64,000 bases of DNA from Domibacillus epiphyticus (GCF_001975785.1 NZ_MSFI01000009.1:124001-188000), one strand, 5' to 3'; positions 25,556 to 34,950 are shown, numbered from the stretch's first letter. Numbers and translations: made by a program. Notes: generated by a model from the letters alone, not told the origin.

Positions 25556-27319
25556 ATGAGTAAAGGTAAAGTTATCGTAGTCGGCGGCGGTCTTGCCGGA
25601 CTAATGGCTACGATTAAAACAGCGGAATCAGGTACACCTGTTGAACTATTTTCGCTTGTTCCGGTAAAGCGTTCTCACTCCGTTTGTGCACAGGGCGGCA
25701 TTAACGGTGCCGTCAACACAAAAGGGGAAGGCGATTCTCCATGGGAACACTTTGACGATACAGTATATGGTGGAGATTTCCTTGCAAATCAACCGCCTGT
25801 AAAAGCCATGACGGAAGCTGCACCAGGCATTATCCATTTGCTAGACCGGATGGGTGTTATGTTTAACCGTACACCGGAAGGACTTCTTGACTTCCGCCGT
25901 TTCGGCGGTACGCAGCATCACCGAACTGCTTTTGCCGGCGCAACAACAGGTCAGCAGCTTTTGTATGCGCTTGACGAGCAGGTTCGCCGTTTCGAAGTAG
26001 AAGGACTTGTTACGAAATATGAAGGATGGGAATTCCTCGGTGCTATCATTGATGATGAAGGGATTTGCCGTGGTATTGTAGGACAAAACCTATCGAACAT
26101 GAGCATTCAATCTTTCCCTGCTGATGCAGTTATTATGGCGACGGGTGGACCTGGTATCATTTTCGGTAAATCAACAAACTCCGTTATCAATACAGGTTCT
26201 GCCGCTTCCATTGTGTACCAGCAAGGCGTAAACTATGCAAACGGTGAATTCATCCAAATTCACCCGACAGCGATTCCAGGTGATGATAAACTTCGTCTCA
26301 TGAGTGAATCTGCGCGTGGTGAAGGTGGACGCGTTTGGACGTATAAAGATGGAAAACCATGGTATTTCCTTGAAGAAAAATATCCTGCGTATGGAAACCT
26401 TGTACCTCGTGATATTGCCACACGTGAAATCTTTGACGTTTGTGTAAACCAAAAACTTGGTATCAACGGTGAAAACATGGTTTACCTTGATCTTTCGCAT
26501 AAAGATCCGCATGAACTGGATATTAAACTTGGCGGTATCATCGAAATCTATGAAAAGTTCATGGGTGATGATCCACGTAAAGTTCCAATGAAAATTTTCC
26601 CTGCGGTTCATTATTCAATGGGTGGACTATGGGTAGATTATGAACAGCAAACGAACATTCCGGGTCTATTTGCAGCCGGTGAATGTGATTATTCGCAGCA
26701 TGGAGCAAACCGTCTCGGTGCAAACTCCCTTCTTTCAGCTATTTATGGCGGAATGGTGGCAGGACCGAACGCAGTCCGCTATATTAACGGTTTAGAGAAA
26801 AGTGCAGATGCCGTTTCTTCTTCTGTTTTTGACAACTACGTGAAACAGGAAGAAGCGAAATGGAACGACATTATGACACTTAATAAAGGATCGGAAAATG
26901 CGTATGTCCTGCACAAAGAGCTTGGCGAATGGATGACTGCGAACGTAACAGTTGTCCGCTATAATGATAAATTAAAACAAACAGACGATAAAATCGTTGA
27001 ACTTTTAGAGCGTTACAAAAATATCGATATAAACGATACAGCAAAATGGAGCAACCAGGGCGCAATGTTTACGCGTCAGTTGAAAAATATGCTTCACCTT
27101 GCCCGTGTTATAACGATCGGTGCATTGAACCGCAACGAAAGCCGTGGTGCACACTACAAGCCGGACTTCCCGGATCGTAACGATGAAGAATTCATGAAAA
27201 CAACAATGGCAACATTTACAGGTGAAAATACTGCACCTGCTTTCCATTATGAAGATATTGACGTATCGTTGATTCCGCCTCGTAAACGTGATTATTCGAA
27301 GAAGAAGGAGGAGAAATAA
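25556..27319 (+). CDS. sdhA: Succinate dehydrogenase flavoprotein subunit
   Basis: Catalytic subunit of complex II with covalent FAD; 587 residues. The Rossmann motif VVGGGLAGLMA is at the N-terminus, SHSVCAQGGINGA carries the FAD-attachment region, and the active-site segments HPTAIPG, SESARGEGG and NRLGANSLLSA are all present. ATG 25556 fits GGGAGTGG 8 bases upstream, better than the upstream GTG 25544. The stop overlaps sdhB by one base. Confidence 0.97.
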   Translation: MSKGKVIVVGGGLAGLMATIKTAESGTPVELFSLVPVKRSHSVCAQGGINGAVNTKGEGDSPWEHFDDTVYGGDFLANQPPVKAMTEAAPGIIHLLDRMGVMFNRTPEGLLDFRRFGGTQHHRTAFAGATTGQQLLYALDEQVRRFEVEGLVTKYEGWEFLGAIIDDEGICRGIVGQNLSNMSIQSFPADAVIMATGGPGIIFGKSTNSVINTGSAASIVYQQGVNYANGEFIQIHPTAIPGDDKLRLMSESARGEGGRVWTYKDGKPWYFLEEKYPAYGNLVPRDIATREIFDVCVNQKLGINGENMVYLDLSHKDPHELDIKLGGIIEIYEKFMGDDPRKVPMKIFPAVHYSMGGLWVDYEQQTNIPGLFAAGECDYSQHGANRLGANSLLSAIYGGMVAGPNAVRYINGLEKSADAVSSSVFDNYVKQEEAKWNDIMTLNKGSENAYVLHKELGEWMTANVTVVRYNDKLKQTDDKIVELLERYKNIDINDTAKWSNQGAMFTRQLKNMLHLARVITIGALNRNESRGAHYKPDFPDRNDEEFMKTTMATFTGENTAPAFHYEDIDVSLIPPRKRDYSKKKEEK

Positions 27320-28086
27320 TGAGCGAGCAAAAAACAGTCCGCTTTATTATTACACGTCAGGACACGGCTGATTCTGCTCCGTACAATGAGGAATTCGAAA
27401 TAGCATACCGCCCAAATATGAATGTTATTTCCGCCTTGATGGAAATCCGTCGTAATCCGGTTAATGCAAAAGGCGAAAAAACAACGCCGATTACGTGGGA
27501 TATGAACTGCCTTGAAGAAGTATGCGGTGCCTGCTCAATGAACATCAACGGAAAGCCGCGTCAGTCATGTACGGCTCTTGTTGATCAGCTTGAACAGCCG
27601 ATCCGTCTTGCTCCGATGAGTACATTCCCGGTTACACGTGACTTGCAAGTAGACCGCAGCCGTATGTTTGACTCATTGAAACGTGTAAAAGCATGGGTGC
27701 CAATTGACGGTACGTATGACCTCGGTCCTGGACCACGTATGCCAGAGCGGAAACGCCAGTGGGCATATGAATTATCGAAATGTATGACGTGTGGTGTATG
27801 TCTTGAGGCATGCCCGAATGTAAACAGTAAATCAAACTTTATCGGTCCTCAGCCGCTTTCACAAGTTCGCTTGTTCAATGCGCATCCAACGGGAGCAATG
27901 AACCGTGACGAACGATTAGAAACAATCATGGGCGACGGAGGCCTTGCAAACTGTGGTAACTCGCAAAACTGTGTGCAATCTTGTCCGAAGGGAATTCCTT
28001 TGACAACATCAATTGCGGCACTAAACCGTGAAGCAACAATGCAGTCATTCCGCAGTTTCTTCGGAAGCGATCACGCAGTCGATTAA
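27319..28086 (+). CDS. sdhB: Succinate dehydrogenase iron-sulfur subunit
   Basis: Electron-transfer subunit of complex II, 255 residues. Cysteine clusters read in order: 2Fe-2S (CLEEVCGACSMNINGKPRQSC), 4Fe-4S (CMTCGVCLEAC plus a later Cys-Pro) and 3Fe-4S (CGNSQNCVQSCPKG). Its ATG overlaps the sdhA TAA, so it is translationally coupled, and AGGAGG lies upstream. Confidence 0.97.
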   Translation: MSEQKTVRFIITRQDTADSAPYNEEFEIAYRPNMNVISALMEIRRNPVNAKGEKTTPITWDMNCLEEVCGACSMNINGKPRQSCTALVDQLEQPIRLAPMSTFPVTRDLQVDRSRMFDSLKRVKAWVPIDGTYDLGPGPRMPERKRQWAYELSKCMTCGVCLEACPNVNSKSNFIGPQPLSQVRLFNAHPTGAMNRDERLETIMGDGGLANCGNSQNCVQSCPKGIPLTTSIAALNREATMQSFRSFFGSDHAVD

Positions 28087-28092
28087 TGATGG

Positions 28093-28123
28093 AAACCTTC
28101 AGCATGAGCTGAAGGTTTTTTTG
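28093..28123 (+). terminator. sdhCAB terminator
   Basis: AACCTTCAGC / GCTGAAGGTT hairpin with loop ATGA, followed by seven T. Confidence 0.9.
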
Positions 28124-28130
28124 AAAATCA

Positions 28131-28148
28131 AAAATGAATAATCATTCA
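28131..28148 (+). promoter_or_regulatory. FadR-like operator upstream of ysmA
   Basis: AAAATGAATAATCATTCA agrees with the FadR box TGAATGAMTANTCATTCA at 16 of 18 positions (the two mismatches are at the left end) and lies 17 bases before the thioesterase start. The same box type occurs twice in the fad operon of this window. Confidence 0.65.
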
Positions 28149-28165
28149 TTATGGGGGATGGAACA

Positions 28166-28639
28166 ATGCGAAAACCTAATTACATTGAAGACATCGAAAA
28201 ATGGTCCGCTGAATTTTCATATTATTGGCCGGTAACCATTCGTTTTTCAGAAATTGATATGCTCGGCCATTTAAACAATACGGTGACATTTAAATATTTT
28301 GAAGAAGCGAGAATTCAATTTTTACGTGAATGTGGTTTGAAAAAAGAATGGGGGAAGGATGAGTATGTTTTCGTTGTAGCTGACTTGCAGTGTGATTATG
28401 TACAGCAAGTTTTTTACGAAGAATCTCTTCGAATTTATGTAAAAACAGTGAATTTTGGTACCTCGTCATGCGATCTTCATTACAAGGCTGTCAATGAAAA
28501 AGAAGAAATCGTATTCACAGGACGAGGTACAATTGTTCAAATTGAAAGATCAACAGGTCGAGCAGTTCCGATAAGCGGAGAAGTGAAGCAGGCGATGTGT
28601 GGAAATAGCCGCGACCAATCAGAAATACCTCGCATATGA
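28166..28639 (+). CDS. ysmA: Acyl-CoA thioesterase (hotdog fold)
   Basis: 157-residue 4-hydroxybenzoyl-CoA thioesterase-type hotdog protein, corresponding by position to B. subtilis ysmA. The family motif RFSEIDMLGHLNN carries the catalytic Asp, and the long helix FEEARIQFLREC follows. It would hydrolyse acyl-CoA, but the chain length is not predictable. ATG 28166 is chosen because GGGGGATGG lies between it and the upstream ATG 28151. A FadR-like box directly in front implies control by fatty-acid availability. Confidence 0.82.
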   Translation: MRKPNYIEDIEKWSAEFSYYWPVTIRFSEIDMLGHLNNTVTFKYFEEARIQFLRECGLKKEWGKDEYVFVVADLQCDYVQQVFYEESLRIYVKTVNFGTSSCDLHYKAVNEKEEIVFTGRGTIVQIERSTGRAVPISGEVKQAMCGNSRDQSEIPRI

Positions 28640-28641
28640 TA
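28614..28641 (+). promoter_or_regulatory. Putative sigma-K promoter of gerE
   Basis: AC at 28614-28615, 17 bases, then CATATGATA (28633-28641) fits the sigma-K pattern AC-N16/17-CATANNNTA. It lies within the last codons of ysmA. gerE is a known sigma-K gene in B. subtilis. Confidence 0.6.
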
Positions 28642-28694
28642 TGGTAGCGGCGGCTATCCAATACTGGCTGCTCTTTGAAAGGGTGACATTGTGT

Positions 28695-28901
28695 GTGGCG
28701 GCATCCATTTTAACAAAACGGGAAAAAGAGGTGTTTAACTGGCTTATTGTTGGAAAATCGACACATGAAATCGCTGTTCTTCTCGGCATAAGCGAAAAGA
28801 CAGTGCGCAATCACATTTCAAACGGTATACAAAAGCTTGGTGTGAAAGGGCGCGCACAAGCGATTGTCGAACTATTGCGTCTTGGAGAACTCTCTTTATG
28901 A
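28695..28901 (+). CDS. gerE: Late mother-cell sporulation regulator GerE
   Basis: Small LuxR-type DNA-binding protein that with sigma-K controls late spore-coat genes. It is almost entirely a helix-turn-helix: LTKREKEVFNWL, ISEKTVRNHISNGIQKLGVKGRAQA, VELLRLGEL, near-collinear with B. subtilis GerE (74 aa). The frame is open well upstream, but GTG 28695 gives about 68 residues and is 8 bases from AGGGTGA; TTG 28689 is an alternative. The position after ysmA matches B. subtilis. Confidence 0.93.
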   Translation: MAASILTKREKEVFNWLIVGKSTHEIAVLLGISEKTVRNHISNGIQKLGVKGRAQAIVELLRLGELSL

Positions 28902-28930
28902 ACAGTGCTGATTCATCAGCGCTGTTTTTT
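28901..28930 (+). terminator. gerE terminator
   Basis: AACAGTGCTGA / TCAGCGCTGTT hairpin with loop TTCA, then a T run; it begins at the last base of the gerE stop codon. Confidence 0.85.
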
Positions 28931-29020
28931 ACTGCTTTTGGCTCTCTTGCATTTTAGTCTGAAAACAGGGAAAATATACGAGAATCATGAAACTGTTTTT
29001 TATGAAAGGGTGCAATGCAT

Positions 29021-29470
29021 ATGTCTCTCACACGAAGCAATCTGGGAGAAGCAGTCGCTGATATAGAACGGAATTTACGTCATATTGACGGCATTATTAA
29101 ACAAAAAGGACGAGAAATATTAAACGATTATCATATAACCCCGCCTCAATTTATTGCCTTGCATTCGTTATTTGAAAAGGGAGATACGACCATTGGTGAG
29201 CTTTCTGCGCGTATGTTTCTTGCCTGCAGCACAACGACGGATTTAATTGACCGGATGGAAAAAGCGAGTTTGCTTGAACGAGTCCGTGACACGAAAGACC
29301 GGCGTATTGTCCGCATCCATTTGCTGCCGGAAGGGGAACGAATAATCGAAGAGGTGATTAATAAACGACGTCAGTACGTTGAGGGTGTGCTAAGCAATTT
29401 TACCGATCAAGAGGTGGACGGTATAAATCGCCTCCTTGAAAAAATGTATGTTGAAATGAAAGTGGAATGA
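29021..29470 (+). CDS. ysmB: MarR-family transcriptional regulator
   Basis: 149-residue winged-helix repressor corresponding by position to B. subtilis YsmB. The recognition region [25 protein letters not shown] and the wing [16 protein letters not shown] are clear. The ligand is unknown. ATG 29021 is preferred over 29015 because AAAGGGTG (29005-29012) is then 8 bases away. It runs up against racE, so it may share its transcript. Confidence 0.85.
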   Translation: MSLTRSNLGEAVADIERNLRHIDGIIKQKGREILNDYHITPPQFIALHSLFEKGDTTIGELSARMFLACSTTTDLIDRMEKASLLERVRDTKDRRIVRIHLLPEGERIIEEVINKRRQYVEGVLSNFTDQEVDGINRLLEKMYVEMKVE

Positions 29471-29481
29471 GGCGGATTTTT

Positions 29482-30276
29482 TTGAACAGACCAATTGGCG
29501 TAATTGATTCGGGTGTCGGAGGGCTGACAGTGGCGAAAGAAATGATGCGCCAGCTCCCGAAAGAAACCATTTATTATGTAGGAGATACAGCCCGCTGCCC
29601 GTACGGCCCACGTCTTCCTGGTGAAGTCAGGAAATTCACGTGGGAAATGACTAGATTTCTAGAACGGTACGATATGAAAATGCTCGTCATCGCCTGCAAC
29701 ACTGCAACGGCGGTTGTACTGGATGAAATTAGACGGGAAATGCCAATTCCGGTTGTCGGCGTTATACAGCCTGGTGCGCGGGCGGCTATTAAGGAGACGA
29801 AAAATCGCCATATTGCGGTACTAGGAACGGTTGGAACCATTAAAAGTGGTGCATATGAGCGAGCGATAAAAGCAACGGATTCCAGTGCGGAAATTTATCC
29901 GTTAGCCTGTCCGGATTTTGTGCCGCTTGTTGAGAGTGGTGCATATAAAAGTGAGAAGGCCAAAGAAATTGTTGCTGCAACACTGCAGCCGTTGAAAAAC
30001 ACACCAGCTGATACGGTCATTTTAGGCTGTACACATTATCCGCTCCTTGAACCAATTATTGCGGACTACATGGGACCGGATGTTTCGGTTATCAGTTCCG
30101 GTGATGAAACAGCTCATGGCGTCAGTGCGATTCTTGAGTTTAATGAGATCATGGCGGAAGATGAGAATCCGGAACACCGCTTTTTTACAACGGGAAATAC
30201 GAAAGGATTTTACACGATCGCCTCGGATTGGCTCGGGGATCCATCCATTCAAATTAAAACCATTCAGCTGGCGTAA
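29482..30276 (+). CDS. racE: Glutamate racemase
   Basis: Interconverts L- and D-glutamate for peptidoglycan (MurI/RacE family), 264 residues. The two catalytic cysteines lie in CNTATAVVL and LGCTHYPLL; the N-terminal substrate loop [10 protein letters not shown] is intact. TTG 29482 is chosen since GAGGCGG lies upstream and the N-terminus then matches other RacE proteins; an ATG at 29467 overlapping the ysmB stop is the alternative but lacks a good ribosome site. Confidence 0.95.
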   Translation: MNRPIGVIDSGVGGLTVAKEMMRQLPKETIYYVGDTARCPYGPRLPGEVRKFTWEMTRFLERYDMKMLVIACNTATAVVLDEIRREMPIPVVGVIQPGARAAIKETKNRHIAVLGTVGTIKSGAYERAIKATDSSAEIYPLACPDFVPLVESGAYKSEKAKEIVAATLQPLKNTPADTVILGCTHYPLLEPIIADYMGPDVSVISSGDETAHGVSAILEFNEIMAEDENPEHRFFTTGNTKGFYTIASDWLGDPSIQIKTIQLA

Positions 30277-30293
30277 TGCCGGCTTTTTTGTTC
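30266..30293 (+). terminator. Terminator at the end of racE
   Basis: AGCTGGC / GCCGGCT hairpin with loop GTAAT spanning the racE stop codon, followed by six T. It may only partly separate racE from gerM. Confidence 0.7.
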
Positions 30294-30350
30294 TGCAATA
30301 AAATGCGTTTCATATACATGTACCATTGCATATTCAGGAGGGCGATCTGT

Positions 30351-31370
30351 TTGCGTGTATACGAAAAAACATTGCTTGCTGCCGCGGTTTTGGTCATGTC
30401 AGGCTGCAGTTATTCATTTGGAAACGACAGCGAAACAGATGCGCTGCCGAAGAGAGTTGTCTATACAGAAGCGGAAGTGGACAGACCGGCGTCAGCCATT
30501 GAGACGATCATGGCGGAACTGTATGTGATTGACCAAGCTAACCTTGTCGTACCTCAGTCAATGCCGATAGAAAAAACAGAAAATGAAGAAAAAGCAGCAC
30601 TACAATATTTAATTGAAGGTGAATTTGCGAAAGGATTTCGTGCGCCGCTTCCAGAAGGAACCGTTGTCGATGATGTAGCCATTGAGGGGAACACCGCTGT
30701 CGTTAAACTATCCGGTTCGTTCAAAAATTATGCACCTGAAGACGAAGCAAATATCGCTGCGGCCATAACGTGGACGGTCACCGGTTTTGGAAAAGCAGAC
30801 CGAGTTCATATTGAGACAGATGGGAAAAGACTTCAAACAATGCCTGTAGGAGGAATGCCTATTCCAGAGGCAGGAATGAAGAGGGAAGATGGGATTAATA
30901 TGGATGCCGATTATGTTAATTCAGGTGTGACGAAACCGTTGACGGTATACTTCACGGCGCAAAATGAAAATGGTCCCTATTATGTACCGGTGACACGGCG
31001 TATTTCGGCTGATACATCAGATCTCATATCTGCCGCTGTACTTGAACTGTCAAAAGGGCCGGAAGCCGGCAAGGGACTTACATCCGAGTTTATGGCTGGA
31101 ACGAAACTTGTTAAAGAACCATCTGTAAAAAACGGACGGGCTGTTTTGCATTTTAACGAAGCGATTTTAGAGAATAATGGAGAACCGCTCATTTCCAGCC
31201 GTGTATTAAAGCCTCTAGCTTTTACTCTAACGGAATCAGCGGGCATTGAAAGTTTCGCTATTCAAGTGGAGGGAAAGCCGAACATACAGCTTGAAACAGG
31301 AGAGCAAGTGCCGTCTTCGATCACCGCTCCTTTATTTGTGAATGAAGAAATGGCTGTCTCAGCAGAATGA
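30351..31370 (+). CDS. gerM: Germination/sporulation lipoprotein GerM
   Basis: 339-residue lipoprotein with a signal peptide ending in the lipobox VMSGC (Cys near residue 18). Two repeated GerMN domains follow, roughly residues 60-190 and 215-330 (each with a VVKLSG or VLHFNE strand). In B. subtilis GerM acts during engulfment in the SpoIIIA-SpoIIQ assembly and affects germination. TTG 30351 is the start: AGGAGGG is 7 bases upstream and the signal sequence starts properly there, while the open frame to 30276 would add an implausible leader. Confidence 0.92.
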   Translation: MRVYEKTLLAAAVLVMSGCSYSFGNDSETDALPKRVVYTEAEVDRPASAIETIMAELYVIDQANLVVPQSMPIEKTENEEKAALQYLIEGEFAKGFRAPLPEGTVVDDVAIEGNTAVVKLSGSFKNYAPEDEANIAAAITWTVTGFGKADRVHIETDGKRLQTMPVGGMPIPEAGMKREDGINMDADYVNSGVTKPLTVYFTAQNENGPYYVPVTRRISADTSDLISAAVLELSKGPEAGKGLTSEFMAGTKLVKEPSVKNGRAVLHFNEAILENNGEPLISSRVLKPLAFTLTESAGIESFAIQVEGKPNIQLETGEQVPSSITAPLFVNEEMAVSAE

Positions 31371-31440
31371 ACGATTGACAGACGTACACAAATTCCGGAC
31401 AATGGACAGCGGATACAGTTAAAAACGGAGGGAATCAACT

Positions 31441-32196
31441 ATGCGCATAGATGGACGAACGGAACATGAATTACGTCCGGTCAAGATTGAAACGGATTTT
31501 TTAACACATCCGGAAGGGTCGGTTTTAATTTCAATCGGCAACACGAAAGTCATTTGTACAGCGAGCATTGAAGACCGTGTTCCTCCGTTTATGAGAGGAA
31601 GCGGAAAGGGCTGGGTGACGGCGGAATATGCGATGATTCCGCGAGCGACTGGCCAGCGCAATATGCGTGAATCGACAAAAGGCAAAGTGACTGGACGAAC
31701 GATGGAAATTCAACGACTAATTGGCCGGGCACTGCGGGCAGTCGTGGATCTTGACGTAATTGGTGAACGTACAATATGGGTGGACTGCGACGTCATACAG
31801 GCCGATGGCGGGACAAGAACCGCAGCCATTACTGGGGCATTTGTCGCAATGACAATGGCTCTTCATAACCTTTCCATTGAAAAAGAGTTTCCTGCTTACC
31901 CGATTACAGATTTTTTAGCGGCGACAAGTGTCGGAATCGTCAAAGAGCATGGTGTCGTGATAGACTTAAATTATGAAGAAGACAGCGCAGCAGAAGTCGA
32001 TATGAATGTCGTAATGACCGGCTCGGGTCAATTTGTCGAAGTGCAGGGCACTGGGGAAGAAGCGACATTTTCTATGGAGGAACTGCAGCAGCTGCTTGGA
32101 GCCGCACAATCCGGAATGAAAAAACTATTTGAGATACAGTCAGAAGTTCTCGGCACGGCGGCGGAGTTGATTAATGAAAGGAAGACAGAACTGTGA
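31441..32196 (+). CDS. rph: Ribonuclease PH
   Basis: Phosphate-dependent 3'-5' exonuclease trimming tRNA 3' ends, 251 residues. RNase PH signatures are intact: [31 protein letters not shown], the phosphate-site [15 protein letters not shown] and [24 protein letters not shown] precedes ATG 31441. Its stop overlaps the rdgB-type start. Confidence 0.96.
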   Translation: MRIDGRTEHELRPVKIETDFLTHPEGSVLISIGNTKVICTASIEDRVPPFMRGSGKGWVTAEYAMIPRATGQRNMRESTKGKVTGRTMEIQRLIGRALRAVVDLDVIGERTIWVDCDVIQADGGTRTAAITGAFVAMTMALHNLSIEKEFPAYPITDFLAATSVGIVKEHGVVIDLNYEEDSAAEVDMNVVMTGSGQFVEVQGTGEEATFSMEELQQLLGAAQSGMKKLFEIQSEVLGTAAELINERKTEL

Positions 32197-32801
32197 ACGA
32201 AGTCATTATTGCGACAAAAAATGAAGGAAAAGCAAGAGAGTTTGTGCAAATGTTTGAACCGTACGGTATTGTCGTTAAAACATTAATTGACTATCCGGAG
32301 CTGCCGGATGTTGAAGAAACGGGAGAAACGTTTGCGGAAAACGCGCTGTTGAAAGCAGAATCAGCAGCCCGTTTAACCGGACGACCGGCTATTGCTGATG
32401 ATTCGGGAATCGTTATTGATGCTTTAGATGGGAGACCTGGCGTCTATTCAGCCCGTTATGCAGGGCTTGAAAAAGATGACAAAGCGAACAATAGGAAAGT
32501 GTTGGAAGAATTAGACGGTGTAGAGGAGGAAAAAAGAAGTGCCCGGTTTACCTGTGTGTTGGCTGTATCATTTCCGGACAATCGTGAACCAATTATTGTA
32601 GAGGGTGCCTGTGAAGGACGAATTGCATATGAAGATCAAGGGGTAAACGGGTTTGGATACGATCCGCTATTTATTCCGGATGGATTTGATGGAACGATGG
32701 CACAGATGAAAGCCGCTGAAAAAAATGCAATCAGCCATCGGGCGATTGCGCTGCAAAAATTGCGGGCGGCGCTGCCAGAATTGGCGGGTGAACCAAAATG
32801 A
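32193..32801 (+). CDS. ysnA: XTP/dITP diphosphatase (nucleotide pool sanitation)
   Basis: RdgB/HAM1-family pyrophosphatase that removes dITP and XTP, 202 residues. The signatures [34 protein letters not shown] and [13 protein letters not shown] are present. The start is GTG 32193, overlapping the rph stop by 4 bases, with AAAGGAAG upstream. Part of the rph-ysnA-ysnB overlap chain. Confidence 0.95.
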   Translation: MNEVIIATKNEGKAREFVQMFEPYGIVVKTLIDYPELPDVEETGETFAENALLKAESAARLTGRPAIADDSGIVIDALDGRPGVYSARYAGLEKDDKANNRKVLEELDGVEEEKRSARFTCVLAVSFPDNREPIIVEGACEGRIAYEDQGVNGFGYDPLFIPDGFDGTMAQMKAAEKNAISHRAIALQKLRAALPELAGEPK

Positions 32802-33307
32802 GAATGCTTGTTGTCAGCGATAACCATGGATGGGATAGTATTTTAACTGATTTAAAACGGCGCTACGAAGAAAATGTGGATGTGATGATTCATTGCGGCG
32901 ACTCGGAACTGCTCGCTGACAACCCGGCTGTTGAGGGCTATACGATTGTAAGGGGAAACTGTGATTCGGAGGATCAATACCCGAATGATGTATTGGAAAG
33001 CGTGGAAGACTGCCGGGTTTTTGTCACGCACGGCCACCGGTATAATGTCAAAATGACGCTCATGAATCTTTCATACAAAGCGAAAGAAAACAGTGCTGAC
33101 TTCGTTTTCTTTGGCCACTCACACACTGCGGGTGTCGAGAAACAGGACGGCATTATTTATTTGAATCCGGGCAGCATCTCCCTTCCGAGAGGGCGCAGCG
33201 AAAAAACTTATGCCATCGTCGAAGTGGACAAACTTCAGATCACCGTCCGCTTTTTTGATGAAAAACATGTTGAAGTAGAAGACATGAAAGCAACATTTAG
33301 CCGCTGA
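32798..33307 (+). CDS. ysnB: YfcE/MJ0936-type metallophosphoesterase
   Basis: 169-residue calcineurin-like phosphodiesterase. Metal-binding motifs are in order: VSDNHG, HCGDSE, GNCD, THGH and GHSHTAG. The physiological substrate is unknown. ATG 32798 overlaps the ysnA stop by 4 bases and has GGGTGA 8 bases upstream. Confidence 0.93.
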   Translation: MRMLVVSDNHGWDSILTDLKRRYEENVDVMIHCGDSELLADNPAVEGYTIVRGNCDSEDQYPNDVLESVEDCRVFVTHGHRYNVKMTLMNLSYKAKENSADFVFFGHSHTAGVEKQDGIIYLNPGSISLPRGRSEKTYAIVEVDKLQITVRFFDEKHVEVEDMKATFSR

Positions 33308-33310
33308 CCA

Positions 33311-33353
33311 TTGCCAGACCGCCCCGTACATTCGATGCGGGGCATGATGGCAA
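33311..33353 (+). repeat. Nested inverted repeat after ysnB
   Basis: TTGCCA...TGGCAA encloses GCCCCG...CGGGGC around an 11-base loop. The stem is strong but no T run follows, so it is not a normal intrinsic terminator; an mRNA 3'-end stabiliser is possible. Confidence 0.45.
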
Positions 33354-33419
33354 CGACACATGGAGCAGAATCGATTCAGAAATTTTTTCCGTCTTTCCTT
33401 CTAAAATGAAAAAATCATG

Positions 33420-33448
33420 TTGACATCTTATATTCTCATTGTTATTAT
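33420..33448 (+). promoter_or_regulatory. tRNA-Arg promoter
   Basis: Consensus TTGACA (33420-33425), 17-base spacer, TATTAT (33443-33448), placing the start about 14 bases ahead of the tRNA. Confidence 0.75.
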
Positions 33449-33468
33449 AAATATTGTCTTTAAATGAT

Positions 33469-33545
<77 letters not shown>

Positions 33546-33557
33546 TACATAAAAACT

Positions 33558-33600
33558 CAAAAAGGCGGTCTGACACGTAATGGTGCGGATCGTCTTTTTT
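33558..33600 (+). terminator. tRNA-Arg terminator (first of two related copies)
   Basis: AAAGGCGGTCTGACACG...GGATCGTCTTTTTT forms an imperfect hairpin with a T run. A near-copy lies about 300 bases downstream. Confidence 0.6.
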
Positions 33601-33862
33601 CATTTTTACTTACATTCGTTCCAGAGAGATAGTTAAATAAGTACTTTGCTCGTTTAATGGAGAAGTATTTTGTGAAAAAGCAGAAGAGAATATTTGTAAT
33701 AAAGTAGAGGTTCAAAAACTATTAGCTGATAGTTTAACAAATTAATGATTGAACAGGAGTTACTCGAAATTAAAAAAGAAGGGGCACAGGATAAAAGGGA
33801 TAAGTTCAATAAAAATAGTGGAACTCGAGAGGCAGTTAACCCATATTTGAAGTTATTTAAGA
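33601..33862. pseudogene. AT-rich scar with gene fragments, possibly prophage-derived
   Basis: No intact gene. Two short coding-like pieces are visible: one ending KVEVQKLLADSLTN before a stop near 33743, and one from ATG 33745 (MIEQELLEIKKEGAQDKRD, later REAVNPYLKLFKK) that runs into the downstream terminator. The second is reminiscent of small phage terminase subunits, but that is weak. It is flanked by two related terminators behind a tRNA gene, which suggests the remains of an integrated element. Confidence 0.4.
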
Positions 33863-33902
33863 AAAGGCGGTCTGCCACGTTTTGGCGTACCGCCTTTTTT
33901 CT
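33863..33902 (+). terminator. Second related terminator downstream of tRNA-Arg
   Basis: AAAAGGCGGTCTGCCACG / CGTACCGCCTTTTTT. Its left arm repeats AAAGGCGGTCTG(A/C)CACGT of the terminator at 33558, and it is the better-paired copy. Confidence 0.8.
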
Positions 33903-33962
33903 GTTCTTTCCATAAATGCCGTGCTACACTTCAATTAATAAAACATGAACGGGTGGAAAAGG

Positions 33963-34922
33963 ATGAAAAAGAAGAAACGGATCAAAAAAGGAAACGTCAT
34001 TCAATTTCCGGGCACATCAACTCACCTTGAAAAAGAAGGGCAGATCGCACTGGAAGAAAAAAGGTTCGATGATGCAATCCGGCTGTATAAAGAAGCGCTT
34101 CGGTTTGAAACGGATCGCACGGAAGAGTTGAAAATGGCCCTTCTCATTGCTTTTCATGAAAGCGGCAGTGTAGATGAAGGGATTGAGCTTTCGCGTGAAA
34201 TGCTTCACGCGGGTGAAGGCCATTATTTTGATGTTCTCGATCTGCATGTACTGATGCTTATTCAGAAAAAACGGTTTAAAGAAGTGGCAGACACGTTATC
34301 GGCGCTCCTCGAAGAAGGTCTGCCTCCGGACCGGTATGAACACTTTGCTCATTTAAAAGCACTTGCAGACAGGATGACCGTCAAACAATATGAGTCTGCC
34401 TCTGCTTTTCTCAATAAAAATGAGACCGTGCAAGAAAAAATGATGAAACTTGCGGAATTATCAACACTTGATGCGTCGCCGTATGAGAGGGAGCTCATTA
34501 ATCTGTTAGCCGACCCGTCTGAACACCCATTTATCCAGTCTATGGCGCTCGGTCTGCTTACAGAAATCGGAAGTACACAAAAAGTGACGGTGCGGAAATT
34601 TCATTTTGAAAAAGAGATAATCCCGGTGTTAACGAGTGAAGCTTTTAGCCGGCCATTTTTCAAAGAAGCTGCTGCTCATCTGGAAGAAACAATTGGTCAG
34701 GAAAATCCGGTTTTATTTGAGCAAGTGATGGATCTTATTAAGCAGCAGTTATTTTTGTTGCAGCCATTTGATCCAGACGTAGAGGCGGCTGTCTGGTCAA
34801 AAGCGGCCATTCTTCACATTGAATCGCTCTATCGATCTGTGGACTCATCTTCAACCATTGATCAAGAGGCAGCAAAGGCGCTGTTGTTTATGCAGGAACT
34901 CGATGAAATTTCAGCCTTTTAG
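33963..34922 (+). CDS. ysoA: TPR-repeat protein YsoA
   Basis: 319-residue cytoplasmic protein, matching by position B. subtilis ysoA. The N-terminal third has tetratricopeptide-type helices (QIALEEKRFDDAIRLYKEALRFE, then LLIAFHESGSVDEGIEL), and the remainder is helical. No enzyme motif is seen; such repeats usually mediate protein contacts. ATG 33963 is preferred over 33945 because GGGTGG lies 6 bases ahead of it, between the two ATGs. Confidence 0.8.
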   Translation: MKKKKRIKKGNVIQFPGTSTHLEKEGQIALEEKRFDDAIRLYKEALRFETDRTEELKMALLIAFHESGSVDEGIELSREMLHAGEGHYFDVLDLHVLMLIQKKRFKEVADTLSALLEEGLPPDRYEHFAHLKALADRMTVKQYESASAFLNKNETVQEKMMKLAELSTLDASPYERELINLLADPSEHPFIQSMALGLLTEIGSTQKVTVRKFHFEKEIIPVLTSEAFSRPFFKEAAAHLEETIGQENPVLFEQVMDLIKQQLFLLQPFDPDVEAAVWSKAAILHIESLYRSVDSSSTIDQEAAKALLFMQELDEISAF

Positions 34923-34950
34923 TTGAAAGAAAGCGGCTGTATGGTATAAT
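34923..34950 (+). promoter_or_regulatory. tig promoter
   Basis: TTGAAA (34923-34928), 16-base spacer, consensus TATAAT (34945-34950), directly after the ysoA stop. Confidence 0.6.

Noticed and set aside
33311-33353. Intrinsic terminator after ysnB
   Set aside because: The nested stem is strong but is followed by mixed sequence rather than a T run.
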